NCBI GenBank assembly: GCA_020080175.1
Contig: JAGHQL010000011.1
Coordinates: 164,185 to 228,184 of the forward strand
Length of the DNA stretch: 64,000 nucleotides
Direction of reading: 5' to 3'
Origin: Glutinoglossum americanum
Taxonomy: Eukaryota > Ascomycota > Geoglossomycetes > Geoglossales > Geoglossaceae
The position numbers and the translations under genes were made by a program. A model generated the notes under the pieces. That model did no database searches. It was not told where the DNA came from and saw nothing but the letters and a program-made list of their open reading frames with translations. Positions 1 to 9,921 of this stretch are shown piece by piece (the first letter of the stretch is position 1; every line of letters starts with the position of its first letter).

Positions 1-1
1 G

Positions 2-892
2 GCACCTGTGGATAAAAGATATTCTAAGATTGTCAATATCTTTGACTACAGGCTCCCCTCTGTTTTTGCGGGCTCGACATTCGCAAACCATGCAGATTTT
101 CCGCTTTCCGCACATTTGCCATCCTTCTTTGACAAGCACATTCCCACCACATCTGTGACCCAACATCCTACCACGGCAGGCCCACTCGATCTTTTACGGA
201 TTAAAAACGGTGATCCCTGCCCGAGATGCCCTAACGGGGTGCTGAAAGTCCAGAAGGCTGTGGAACTGGGTCATACCTTCTTTTTAGGTAGCCGTTATAG
301 CAAACCTTTGGGAGCCTCCGTTACCGTCCCTGCTGAATGCTTGTTGGAATCGGAGAAAGTCAACGATCCGATGGACACAAAGCCCACCGACAAGACCCGT
401 GACGCTCCTTCTAGACAAGGCTCTCCTGGAGGCGAAGTTGAATTACAGATGGGCTGCCATGGTATAGGCGTTTCAAGAATGATCGGTGCAGTGGCAGATT
501 CTCTGTCAGACGAGAAAGGCTTGAACTGGCCCAGGGTCATTGCTCCGTTTGAAGTTGTCGTTGTTCCTAAAAAAGGCTTGGAAAAGGACGCGGAAGACGT
601 ATATGATGCACTAACTACCAACAGCAAACTCAAGGAATCAGTCCTACCATCCTCGGAATTGGGTCGGCAGGCAGCCCATATTGATGCCATCTTGGATGAC
701 CGGCAAAGAGACTTGGTATGGAAGTTGAGGGATGCTGACCTTATCGGTTTTCCGGTCATAGTCGTACTAGGCAGAGCATGGCAGAGCGATAAGAGATGTG
801 AGGTGCAATGTAGGAGGCTTGGTGGGCTGAAGACAGAAGTGCCCGTGGATGAGCTTCCTGCCGTTGTGTCATCGCTGCTCACACAGATGTAA
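2..892 (+). CDS. AIM10: Mitochondrial prolyl-tRNA synthetase (AIM10/PARS2 type), 5' truncated by window edge
   Basis: Class II prolyl-tRNA synthetase of the bacterial/mitochondrial type, which charges mitochondrial tRNA-Pro. The reading frame is open to the left edge, so the N-terminal catalytic part (motifs 1 and 2) lies outside. The visible part has a CPRC zinc-like pair, then the family stretch VELGHTFFLGSRYSKPLGA and the motif-3 region MGCHGIGVSRMIGA. The HGG/anticodon-binding domain follows (WPRVIAPFEVVVVP ... DADLIGFPVIVVLG) and ends at TAA 890-892. A low-complexity charged insert (about 45 residues rich in K, D, P) lies between the GA-V strand and the motif-3 block. The GTG at position 8 is an internal valine, not a start. 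The assignment is from family motifs; mitochondrial location is inferred because the cytosolic fungal enzyme is of the other architecture. Confidence 0.9.
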   Translation, partial: APVDKRYSKIVNIFDYRLPSVFAGSTFANHADFPLSAHLPSFFDKHIPTTSVTQHPTTAGPLDLLRIKNGDPCPRCPNGVLKVQKAVELGHTFFLGSRYSKPLGASVTVPAECLLESEKVNDPMDTKPTDKTRDAPSRQGSPGGEVELQMGCHGIGVSRMIGAVADSLSDEKGLNWPRVIAPFEVVVVPKKGLEKDAEDVYDALTTNSKLKESVLPSSELGRQAAHIDAILDDRQRDLVWKLRDADLIGFPVIVVLGRAWQSDKRCEVQCRRLGGLKTEVPVDELPAVVSSLLTQM

Positions 893-1762
893 ATAAAAAC
901 TGTATCGTCATAGCCTGGAGTTGCTATAACTGCGGAGGGTATACAGACCCGCCAGTAATGTCGCAGAAAGTCAGGTCCCCAGCAACAAAAAGCTGCTCTG
1001 ATTCTTAAACCACCGGATAACCTAAGCGCCGGACTTATGCCAATGCCCTTCACAGGAAAACCAACCACTCCCACTATTACAGCGTGGGTGTCTCATAATT
1101 ACCTGCAGTACTTTGCTTAACCAAGCTGATTTATTCTATTGTGTAGTTCAAATGACCATGTTTGAAACTAAAACTTTACACTTCACTTGTACCGGGAAGA
1201 GGGGGGTGCCCCATAGCCGGCTAACCCAGGAAACCCCTATAAGTTTATTTGGGCTGGAAGGTTCGCGATGCCCCGTGGTCGGAAAAAACATCCTGCAGGG
1301 TATTCAGTCGTAGAAACTCAAATCGGGACGTAGACAGAGGGATATAGTCGACCCCCCGAGCCTTTTGGCTGCATGTTCGATCCATGGTATCGCCATTTTC
1401 CGGAGTTTTTTTAACTTGATTTTCTCAACACCCTTTCCCCGTTCTAAAGCTTATCTCTTGGTTTCTGTAGTAGGAGTGGTAGCAATACTCCCCGCCTTGC
1501 GGCCATTGTTCAGCCCTGACCACATGGCGCACACAACCGAGCGAATTTCACGGCTCCAAATGCGTTAATGGACAGTATCTTATGGACTTCGTAGGAACTA
1601 GACATAAGAGTAGCCCTAGTAGCGTTTTCTCTTTCCATGTAAATTCGTCACTCACCAGTTGCAACCCGTTAATAGAAAGAAATAAAAAAGGAAAAAAGCA
1701 ATCCGCTTCCCCGACCTCAAAAAATAAAACACCCAAAAAAATCCACAACTCCCCCAAGACTC
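893..1762. other. Intergenic, no gene seen
   Basis: Tail of the ProRS gene plus the promoter of the prefoldin 5 gene. Short ORFs here have no recognisable domain or splice support. An A-rich stretch precedes the prefoldin start. Confidence 0.6.
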
Positions 1763-2601
1763 ATGGCAACCCCTCCTAAAGAAAAGTCCCAAGCAGGTCA
1801 GTTCCACCCACACCCCGCACCCCAACCACCCTAAATCAAACTAACCTGCCAAACCAACAACCAGTCGACCTTACATCCCTCACACTCCCCCAACTCTCCT
1901 CCGTCAAAAAACAACTTGACGACGAACTCGAACACCTCACAAGCTCATTCACCAAGCTCCGCGCCGCGCAAGTGAAATTCCAGGAATGCCTCAGGACCAT
2001 CAAGGCCGGCGTGGACGATAAGATGAAGGGTACGTACTCTCACGCACATACACATACGTATCTGTGTCCAAACCCCCCCGAGCCGGGATAGGCTATGGGA
2101 AGTGGGGAATCCGGGGGAACGTGAACGCATAACTTGCTTCAGAGCTAAGCCATGGACGCGAATTGAAAACAATAGGGAAATCCATCCTCGTCCCCCTCAC
2201 AACATCCCTCTACGTCCCCGGCACAATGGCGGATACAGAGAACGTCATCGTAGACGTAGGAACAGGGTATTATGTCGAGAAGGTCCTTCCCCCCCCACCC
2301 CCTTCGCCTCACCTACATACCCCCTACTTATCTGCAGGTCGGATATGTGATGTTAATATGCCTTCACAGAACACCAAAGACGCCACCCAGTTCTACAACA
2401 CGAAAATCGAAGACTTGGCTACGAGCCTCAAAGACCTCGAGGCCATCATACAGGGGAAATCTAATAACCTTCGTGTTGTGGAAGATGGTGAGTCGCATGC
2501 ATTCCAAAAACCCCCTTCTAATCTGTCCGTTCATTGTTTAATGCCTTTTTCTAGTACTTCGGCAAAAGGTCCTTAGTGGTAGTGGAGGGTCAGCTAGTTA
2601 G
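1763..2601 (+). CDS. PFD5: Prefoldin subunit 5 (GIM5/PFD5), 5 exons
   Basis: Alpha-class subunit of the hexameric prefoldin co-chaperone, which hands nascent actin and tubulin to the TRiC/CCT chaperonin in the cytosol. Exons by hand: 1763-1796, 1865-2029, 2176-2282, 2370-2487, 2555-2601; they sum to 471 bases (156 aa plus stop). The protein has an N-terminal helix (LPQLSSVKKQLDDELEHL), a central beta hairpin (SILVPLTTSLYVPG, then VIVDVGTGYYVEK) and a C-terminal coiled coil, the alpha-prefoldin order. The start ATG 1763 lies just before a very short first exon. The third intron has an unusual GTCCTT donor followed by a C-run. A second prefoldin subunit (PFD1) lies 15 kb to the right. Confidence 0.92.
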
Positions 2602-2881
2602 ATAAACCAGCCAGTATATTGCAAAGATACATGATGTCTGATTGTTCTCGTATGATATCACCCCTGCTTCGAGATCATGAAGCGACAAGCCAGCGCATTT
2701 TATCATTATCACAACAGCCAAAGCTCTCTCTTCAACCGTTAAGCACCGGAATTGCAGCAATAACCCATCTTAGCAACTGATATTCCTTAGCACACAATCT
2801 CATATCTCATTGCACCCCCGTTCTCATTCACACCTTTTGTTTTGATGCTACCCATCCATCTTAACACCGCAACCAACCCTT

Positions 2882-5552
2882 TTACTCGCTCCTAAGCAGC
2901 TTCATCATTGTGTCAATCTTCTCCGTAAACTCCTCAAATCCAGTATCCGTTGTCGAATTAGTGGTAGACATCCTGCCTCTCGGAAAGAATGCGTCTAAGT
3001 CAGGTAACCAATTCCCAACGTTTCCAGTCCCAATGTCTACCTGCTCTTTCAAGATTGTATCCCATTGGCTGCTGTAGAAGGATGCGCCCCATCTCACGTC
3101 CGGATTTTTGCTAATGGTAGTAGCAGATTTCTCCAGATTCGAACCCGCCGCCCTGGACACACCAGAATTAACCGGCTCGCCAGACTCCTGTGAGAAGTGC
3201 TCATATTTTGTAACCTCGAAAACGTAGTCACTGCCAACTAGCAAATACTGGAATCGGCTCTGTTGAACGAAAGACCGCATCCCTAGCCTGCTAAAATTGG
3301 GGCATCTGACCTTCAGGTGAGCCTTTACTTTCCCTTGCTGCGTTGAGGTCTGCGAAACATCAACCTTGACGAGCTTGACAAAGTCATGCATTTCCTGGGT
3401 GATTTTAGAAGCCTCCAGTTCGGTGGTGGTAACAACCTCAAGCTGCCAACAGGGCTTCCTACATTTCATCAGTATTCTCCGCTTGGGCTAGGTGCTTTAG
3501 TGGGGGCATACTTATCAAGATTTATAGTTATTGAATCCAACACTTTCCTCTGTTTTCTCCCGCGGAAGATGTCAGCATGCCGACCTCCCGGTGCATTGTC
3601 CTTAAGCCAGCGGATTGCTGAGATCTCGTATTCGTCGTCTTCAACCTTCTTGAAATCGAGTTCCAATCGGATCGGCCCCGAACGTTCCGTCCCAGCAAAG
3701 TCGAACGTAGCAGAAATAATAGGGATAATATCCTCTAAGGCATGCGTCATTGCATCGCCAGGTACGAACAGGCCAGTGGAGTGGCAGCATCGAGACGTGA
3801 GAGAGTTTGCCCACTCGTTGTTCCCGATACTTGAAGTATATTAGGGTTAGCCTTAGCACATCTCATTCTTCTAATCCTAACGAGACCTGGCGGAGATCTC
3901 GTATAGACTTACCACTTGGCCACTTCCACCCGGGTTTGAGGCATCCCCAGTACAGCCATAAACTCTTCAAAGGTATGCCTTGGTCCGATCGGTTTTTTAT
4001 AGACCTGCAACACTGGTACCCCAAAGTGTACTCGCATCTGTATGTGGCCTCGGCAGAACCGGAGGTCTGCTAGTGTCTTTAGGATCGCGTGCTTTAGACT
4101 CTGCTGATTTGCTGAACTTAGCTCTAGTCTATTCCCGTTCCATGTCGAGATATGTTCTGGCGTTGGCTTTGGTCCCGCTGCGACGGGAACAACCCCAGGC
4201 GCATTCATGGACTTTCCCGCAGGCTGCTCCGATTGTGGTAGGTTGTTTTGGTCCTCTAACACCACCTCGGTTCTAAGCCCCCCCAAGGTAGGCGGCTCGA
4301 TTAGATATAGCCTCCTAGGTTTGGTGTTCCTTGCGACAATTTCGCAGAATACTACCCTTATGCGGCGCAAAGCCTCTCCAAGGGATTGGGCATTGTTCGT
4401 TAACACCTTGAACACCGACAACTCTTCCTCGAAAACTATATAACACTTGCAGTCGACCCTGATCTGGTCGAGTGCCTCGAGGTTTTGGCCGAGTATGACC
4501 CGCACGTCATATTCCTTGGACGGACACATAAAGATTCCCTAAGATAGTCAGAAACTAGACTGATTTTGCATTCCGTCGATCCAGAGCGACTTCATAGGTG
4601 GCTGCTTACTACTGCTGTGAGGATTCCAGTATCTTCAGGATTCCGTCGGAAGCTTTGCTTCGAAGCCTCCTCTCGCATCTTTCTGTCAATAGCCGCCTGC
4701 TTCCGGGCACTTGGTTCAACATTGGGCTTTATCCAACGCCTCTCGTGTTCGGGGTGCGTTCTCTTTTGGTTGTGTGCCACCCAGTTCTGAAGTGCAGCTG
4801 TTGCTAACTGTAATTGGGCTTCGTTTCCCCAGATTTTAAGAACCTTGAGGAGGCATCAGTATTTTCCTCAAGGCTTACCCAAGGGATGCTTACGCGAGTT
4901 GACAGGTTGGACGGCGGTTCGATATATGCTCCTGTTTGAGCACCGATTTGTTCCAACACGAGGTATGGTGACCTCTCCAGACCTCTGGCTTTCGCTGCGC
5001 GGTCCTTTCTGAAGAGCCTAGAGAATAGTAAGCGTTGATAGAGAACCGTGTTCGATGCTGCAATTCTCACCGAGTATCGATTCTGTCATATCCACTTGGG
5101 AGCTCGTATGTGCCTACATCTCTAATGTTAAAAGGCTGGAAAGCTAACTTGAATGAGAGAATATGGCTGCTTCACATACCAGTGGGGGGGGACCGATTTC
5201 TCCACGCTGCCTTGGCGCTATTGTCGCGTTCTCCGGGCAGCCTATTCGCAATTCTATGGGTACCGGGCCTTGTTTGGGCCTTCCGAGGCCCGGGGGTGTG
5301 GGGTCTGGAGGCAGATGTTGTTCTAAGGGCTTTTGGTTTGCCCTTGGCGCTGGGACCAGCCCTCAGTGTCGGTTGTGGCTTTGCGTCAAAGAAGACCCTT
5401 AGCTCAGAGAATGTTGACGTCGGAGGCCGGTAGTTTGTCGTCTCGAGGTCCCATTCTATGGACATCAACAACAACCAAAGCAATTATGAAGCATGAAAGA
5501 GGAACGACTTACCATTAGCATTTTGCCGCTCGAAATCTATTGGAGACGTCAT
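2882..5552 (-). CDS. Fungal KH-like domain protein of unknown function (DUF7905-like), multi-exon
   Basis: Seven or so exons on the minus strand, joined by good donors (GTAAGT at 5512, GTATGT near 5174, GTGAGA, GTAAGC, GTAAGT near 3908) and one continuous peptide. ATG 5552 gives MTSPIDFERQNAN then EWDLETTNYRPP. The ORF stays open upstream to 5678 and beyond but has no ATG there, so an upstream exon is possible. The middle has two stretches reminiscent of KH folds: LVLEQIGAQTGAYIEPP and VRVILGQNLEALDQIRVDC. The C-terminal half alternates beta strands (FDFAGTERSGPIRLELDFKK, FQYLLVGSDYVFEVTKYEHF) and ends near MMKLLRSE. I recall similar fungal proteins under the label DUF7905, with possible RNA binding, but function is unknown. 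The intron near 4860-4911 has two possible donors; the one giving 50 bases restores TRVLKIWGNEAQ. Confidence 0.7.
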
Positions 5553-5812
5553 TATACCAGAGTAACTCGGAGAATTAATTGGAAGAGGCGTTTTGGAGGA
5601 GCGTTTGGAGGATCCTTCGGAGGGTGTTTCAAAGTAGGGTGTATGAGACGGGTTGGTTACTTGCCAAGAATAAGGCAAGATATGAAAGAAGGCTAAGTTG
5701 ATTTGGCTGGTAGAAGCTGACCAAATAGGCAGTGTCTAACCAGTGAATGGAATCGTATTGCACTTATGACATATAACGTGGGGTTTCACGGTGCTTTGAA
5801 TGGCAGCCGCCT

Positions 5813-6026
5813 CATAACACGTTATGTTATATATATCGCGATACCGCACAGCGGTATCGGGCCCTTAGGGCGCTCACGTGGAGCGTCCTATGCGGAACCT
5901 TACGATTGTTGTGTTCTGGGCGAAGCGACGCCCTACAGAGCGCAAAGTCCCGTATCCACAGGAGCGCTCTGTGTAAGCACAACGTTGTGAACCCGGGGGC
6001 ACTCTGGACAATGTCCGTGAGTGCTC
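5813..6026. repeat. Cluster of inverted repeats (hairpins)
   Basis: At least six short inverted repeats in 214 bases. They are CATAAC/GTTATG (5813-5826), CGATACCGC/GCGGTATCG with a 3-base loop (5839-5859), AGGGCGCTC/GAGCGTCCT with one mismatch (5867-5889), GGGCG/CGCCC (5918-5933), ACAGAGCGC/GCGCTCTGT perfect over 9 bp (5935-5972) and the 12-base palindrome CACAACGTTGTG (5978-5989). GGACA/TGTCC (6006-6016) is nested in GGGCACTC/GAGTGCTC (5997-6026). Read directly from sequence; the nature of the element is unknown. Confidence 0.8.
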
Positions 6027-6430
6027 TTGGCAAGTTGAACGGTTCTGTATACTGACTTGCTCGTGGCACATAGAATAGAGTATAGAATTAAAATAAGTTG
6101 CTAGTGAATGCTATTATGGTTACTCGGAACATGGAGGCAGATTCAGGGTATGGGGGGCTTTTGGGAACACCGAGAAGTACTCCGGGAAACTAGGGCGTTC
6201 TGGGGCGAGAAATACTCGCAGGAGTGAGAGTCAATTTGCAGGGGGCGATCTAGAGGGCGGAATCGTTGAGGTTTTTGGGGGCACTCCAGGATGCGGGGTG
6301 AGATATGGCCTCAGGGCTATTGAGGGCACGCCAGGACATAGGGTGTACTCTAGGACCTGAGGAGCGATCAGGGTGTATGGGCACTCTGGAAGATGGGAAA
6401 CCTGAAGAATGCGTTGGGCACCTTAGAAGC
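5995..6430 (+). repeat. Degenerate G-rich repeat with core GGGCACTCYRG
   Basis: The core recurs at 5995-6010, 6277-6290, 6324-6337 (GGGCACGCCAGG) and 6379-6390, with a decayed copy at 6416. Local spacing is about 35-55 bases. The strand is strongly G-rich over C. It looks like an old minisatellite or decayed mobile element; no coding signal. Confidence 0.55.
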
Positions 6431-7071
6431 GAAAGACGCTCTGAGGTGCTCTGATCAGAGGTGCACTCCGGATTGCAAGGGTATTGTAGTCGTAGGCACG
6501 GCGATGTCCATTTAATTAATTAATGATGTTAACGTTGAAGGCGCAGATGTTCGCCAAATGTCCTTTTCCTTCCAGGTTCTGTAGTTGGAAGGTCCCTTAT
6601 CCTTTCTCGCAGCAGCACACATAAGCTCTGTGGTGGCGGAGAGCCAGCCCATCCCGTCGTTTGGTCGTTGAAAACTAGTTTCTTTTCGTTTGTAGTTTGT
6701 TCTAGCATCAAACGGAACGTGGGCAGCGTAGTGTCTCACAGTATTGTGTATATAGTTAGACGGCTAGGTACATGGCACAGAAAGCAGGAGCAATGCTATC
6801 CCCCGTCGCAGCAAGCCGCCTGAGAAGGTGCAGGAAAACATCTGCAAACCGCGCTGTTCACCAACGACGGCAGCTTCATATCCATGCGAATAGGAGACGA
6901 TTAGAGAGTCGTATAACAAAATAGGTCCGTATCTACGTATATGTCCATAACTAAAGCACAATTGTCGAGTCCTGACGTACGCTACAAGAGCATGAAGCAT
7001 TTCGTGAAGTTGGAGTTGGAAACCATGACTAAGCAAGAGACTATCCCTGAATCGGAAGCATTAGAACCCGG

Positions 7072-7096
7072 ACGCGTCGACGCGAGGAAAACGCGT
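7072..7096. promoter_or_regulatory. Two MCB boxes (ACGCGT) upstream of ORC1
   Basis: Two perfect ACGCGT hexamers at 7072-7077 and 7091-7096 with a GACGCG half-site between, 116-140 bases before the ORC1 ATG. MCB is the known binding site of the MBF G1/S factor, which controls replication genes in yeasts. Regulation here is inferred. Confidence 0.6.
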
Positions 7097-7211
7097 CTCC
7101 CCATCCCTGGGCGCTTTCGACTATTTTCGGCCATTTCTACATCCAAATCTGCATCCACTGACGGTCGCACCGACAAACCATCAATCCATCCCAAGGCGCC
7201 ACAGTCCAGAG

Positions 7212-9769
7212 ATGGCTGTGCAAAGATCTCCTCGGCCTGATGCCCATTCTAAGAAATTGAAAGCTGAACGTGCGCGGCAGTATCTGTCGGGTTTGGGCGT
7301 TGCTAGAGAGGACTCGGATGATGAGCTTGGGCTTGAAGATCACCCATGGGTTTGGGTTTATGAAGACGCAGAGGCGCATGGTCATACTAAGCTAACAGAA
7401 GAAGAATCTTGCTCCGAGGACGAAGAGGGATCAGTGGTCAACGCACTCAACCAAAGGGCCCCTGGAAAGAAACGGAAGGCCTCGAATTCGAAGCTGAGAC
7501 GAATCATTGGGGCACGGATGGGAGATTTTCAGTGCAGGATTGGGGACTGTGTACTTCTGAAGGCAGAGGGTACTAATGAGGCATGGGTGGGACTGATATG
7601 CGCGTTTGAGGATGATGGGGATGAGGACAACAAGGCCGCCAATTTCATGTGGTTTTCCACAGAAAAAGAGATTAGAAACAAGCAAAAGAAGAGGACAGAC
7701 TTCATGCAGGTACACGGGGCGACCCTAATTTCTTGCATCCGTGGGCTGACAGCGGCTAGAATGAATTGTATATTACGCCATCGTGGGACGTAAACCCTTT
7801 GGCTTCGATCAACGGGAAGGCGTCTGTTGTGTCGCCAAAAACACTCTTATCTGAATACCCAAACGGCAAAGTTCCGCGAAGTTCTAGAGACTACGGCAAG
7901 ATATTTGTTTGTCGAAGAGGATGTAACACACGAACAGCCACATACACAGAGGAATTTATTTGGGAGGATATTTATACGGGTCAGGAGGAGGATATATTTG
8001 CATTGATTGAGAGAGTCCGAAGCGGGACGAAGGCCACGAGGAAAGTGCGAGGAGAAGAGAGACAGGAATACGAACCCGTAAGACCGCTTCGTGTATCTCG
8101 TTAAAGAGGGAGGCTAAATAGGTTGTTAGCATTTCGAAGGGGATGATGATAACGAGCTCCCCAACACTCCCAGAAAGAAGAGAAAGCTCAATTCTGTTTC
8201 CACGCCAAAATCCCGAGGATCTGCCGCAACTCCGCAGAAACTCACCACACCAACTCACAAGAGGTATGTTGCACCGACTTCTTTCGCAAAGCTTGTCTAA
8301 AATTTATTCCAGAATCGCGATCAAGAAGCCACTTGAATTCACACCCCTTGGAACAAGGGTCCTCTCACCCTCCCATGTACTGTCCTCACCATTCCAAATC
8401 GCTCGCGCACGCCTTCATGTTTCTTCGGTCCCAGCGACCCTCCCCTGCCGAGAACAAGAGTTTGCGACAGTCTACTCTCATCTGGAAGCTGCCATATCTG
8501 ACGGGTCAGGCTCTTGCATTTATATATCGGGTACCCCGGGAACGGGCAAAACGGCAACTGTACGGGAAGTAGTGTCTCATCTTAATACTGCTGTTCTGGA
8601 TGAAGAACTAGATGACTTTATCTTTGTTGAAATCAATGGTATGAAGGTGACCGATCCACACCAGTCGTATTCGCTGCTATGGGAGGCTTTGAAAGGGGAC
8701 AGGGTTAGTCCTTCGCACGCTCTTGATCTACTGGAGCGGGAGTTTGGAAACCCCAGCCCCCGGAGGGTACCATGCGTGGTCCTTATGGACGAATTGGACC
8801 AATTGGTCACTAAAAATCAGAGTGTGATGTACAACTTCTTCAATTGGCCTGGGCTTCGACACAGCCGTTTGATTGTACTCGCGGTAGCCAACACTATGGA
8901 CTTACCAGAGCGCACTCTAAGCAACAAGATAAGCAGTAGACTAGGCCAGTATACCCCACTTTATCCCTCTGTAGACCACCTCTGACCATTGAACAGGCCT
9001 GACAAGAATCACATTCCCGGGCTACAATCACGACCAACTAATGAGAATTATCCAGTCCCGTCTCGAAGGCGTCCCCGGAAACATCGTCCATCCAGATGCC
9101 GTACAATTCGCCAGCCGCAAAGTCGCCGCCGTGAGTGGAGATGCTCGCCGAGCCCTCGATATCTGTAGAAGAGCCGTGGAAATCGCGGAACTCGAGGGCC
9201 TGAACGACGAGGATACTCTCCCGCCAACACCTAGCAAAAAAGCCAGCAAGAACAACATAATAAACTCTCACCCAAACACAGTCAAGAAAGCAGGCAAAGT
9301 AACAATAGCCACCGTCAAACAAGCTATCAACGAAGCAACGACCAGCCCTCTCCAACAATGCCTCCGCTCTCTCCCCCTATCCTCAAAACTCTTCCTCGCA
9401 GCCATAATCGCTCGAATCCGGCGAACTGGAATAGGCGAAAGCATCCTAGGAGATGTAATCGAGGAGGCAAAGCGCATCGGGAAGATGGCGGACAGTACGC
9501 ATATCCACGAGTTCTTGCTCGTGGAGCCATCGGTTTCGAACGCGTCGAAAGGAATGACGAGGCACAACAACTACAACAATCACCACCAGGCTGCTCGGGT
9601 TCTTGGGCTGTCTGCTGCGGCAATTGAACTCGTAGACGCGGGGATCATAGGGATGGAGTCCAGAAAGGGTGAGCGGACTGGGAGGGTGAGACTTAATATT
9701 GGGGATGAGGAGGTAAAATTGGCATTGAAGGATGATCTGCAAGCACGGAATCTCGGGTTCTCCAAATAG
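7212..9769 (+). CDS. ORC1: Origin recognition complex subunit 1 (ORC1), 5 exons
   Basis: Largest subunit of the origin recognition complex, the AAA+ ATPase that marks replication origins and loads MCM with Cdc6 in the nucleus. Exons 7212-7709, 7760-8077, 8130-8263, 8313-8944, 8997-9769 sum to 2355 bases (784 aa). Order: short acidic N-terminus (DDELGLEDHPW), BAH domain from about residue 95 (QCRIGDCVLL ... FIWEDIY), a short basic linker (PRKKRKL), AAA+ domain with Walker A GTPGTGKT and Walker B VVLMDELD, sensor-like VLAVANTMDLPER and SSRLG then LTRITFPGY, then a winged helix to TAG 9769. The fourth intron needs a GC donor (8945) to keep SSRLGLTRITF; no GT donor restores this frame. The lid region has a repetitive Lys/Asn/Ser insert after LEGLNDED. 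MCB boxes lie upstream. Confidence 0.95.
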
Positions 9770-9921
9770 ACGCATAGATCGAGATCAAGCCAATGAATGA
9801 CATCCCCTCGTACACAAACCCTTTCCATTTCTCGCTCTCTTTAACTATCATCAACACCATACGCCATCCCTATGCAATTACACATCTGCCACGACCTCAC
9901 CCCTCACAAAAATCTCCCCTT

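Larger units (their letters stand above)
5553..7211. other. 1.6 kb spacer between KH-like gene and ORC1
   Basis: No supported protein gene. It holds the upstream region of the KH-like gene, a hairpin cluster (5813-6026), a degenerate G-rich repeat (about 5995-6430) and the ORC1 promoter with MCB boxes. An ORF at 6941-7240 overlaps the ORC1 start in another frame and shows no domain. Confidence 0.6.

Noticed and set aside
295-1074. 259-codon ORF on the minus strand over the ProRS gene
   Set aside because: Antisense shadow of a real coding region; no domain.
5827-6071. Minus-strand ORFs over the hairpin cluster
   Set aside because: They arise from GC-rich inverted repeats; composition is not protein-like and no family is seen.
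6941-7240. Possible upstream exon of ORC1
   Set aside because: Different frame from ORC1, no conserved sequence; ATG 7212 already gives the usual ORC1 start region.
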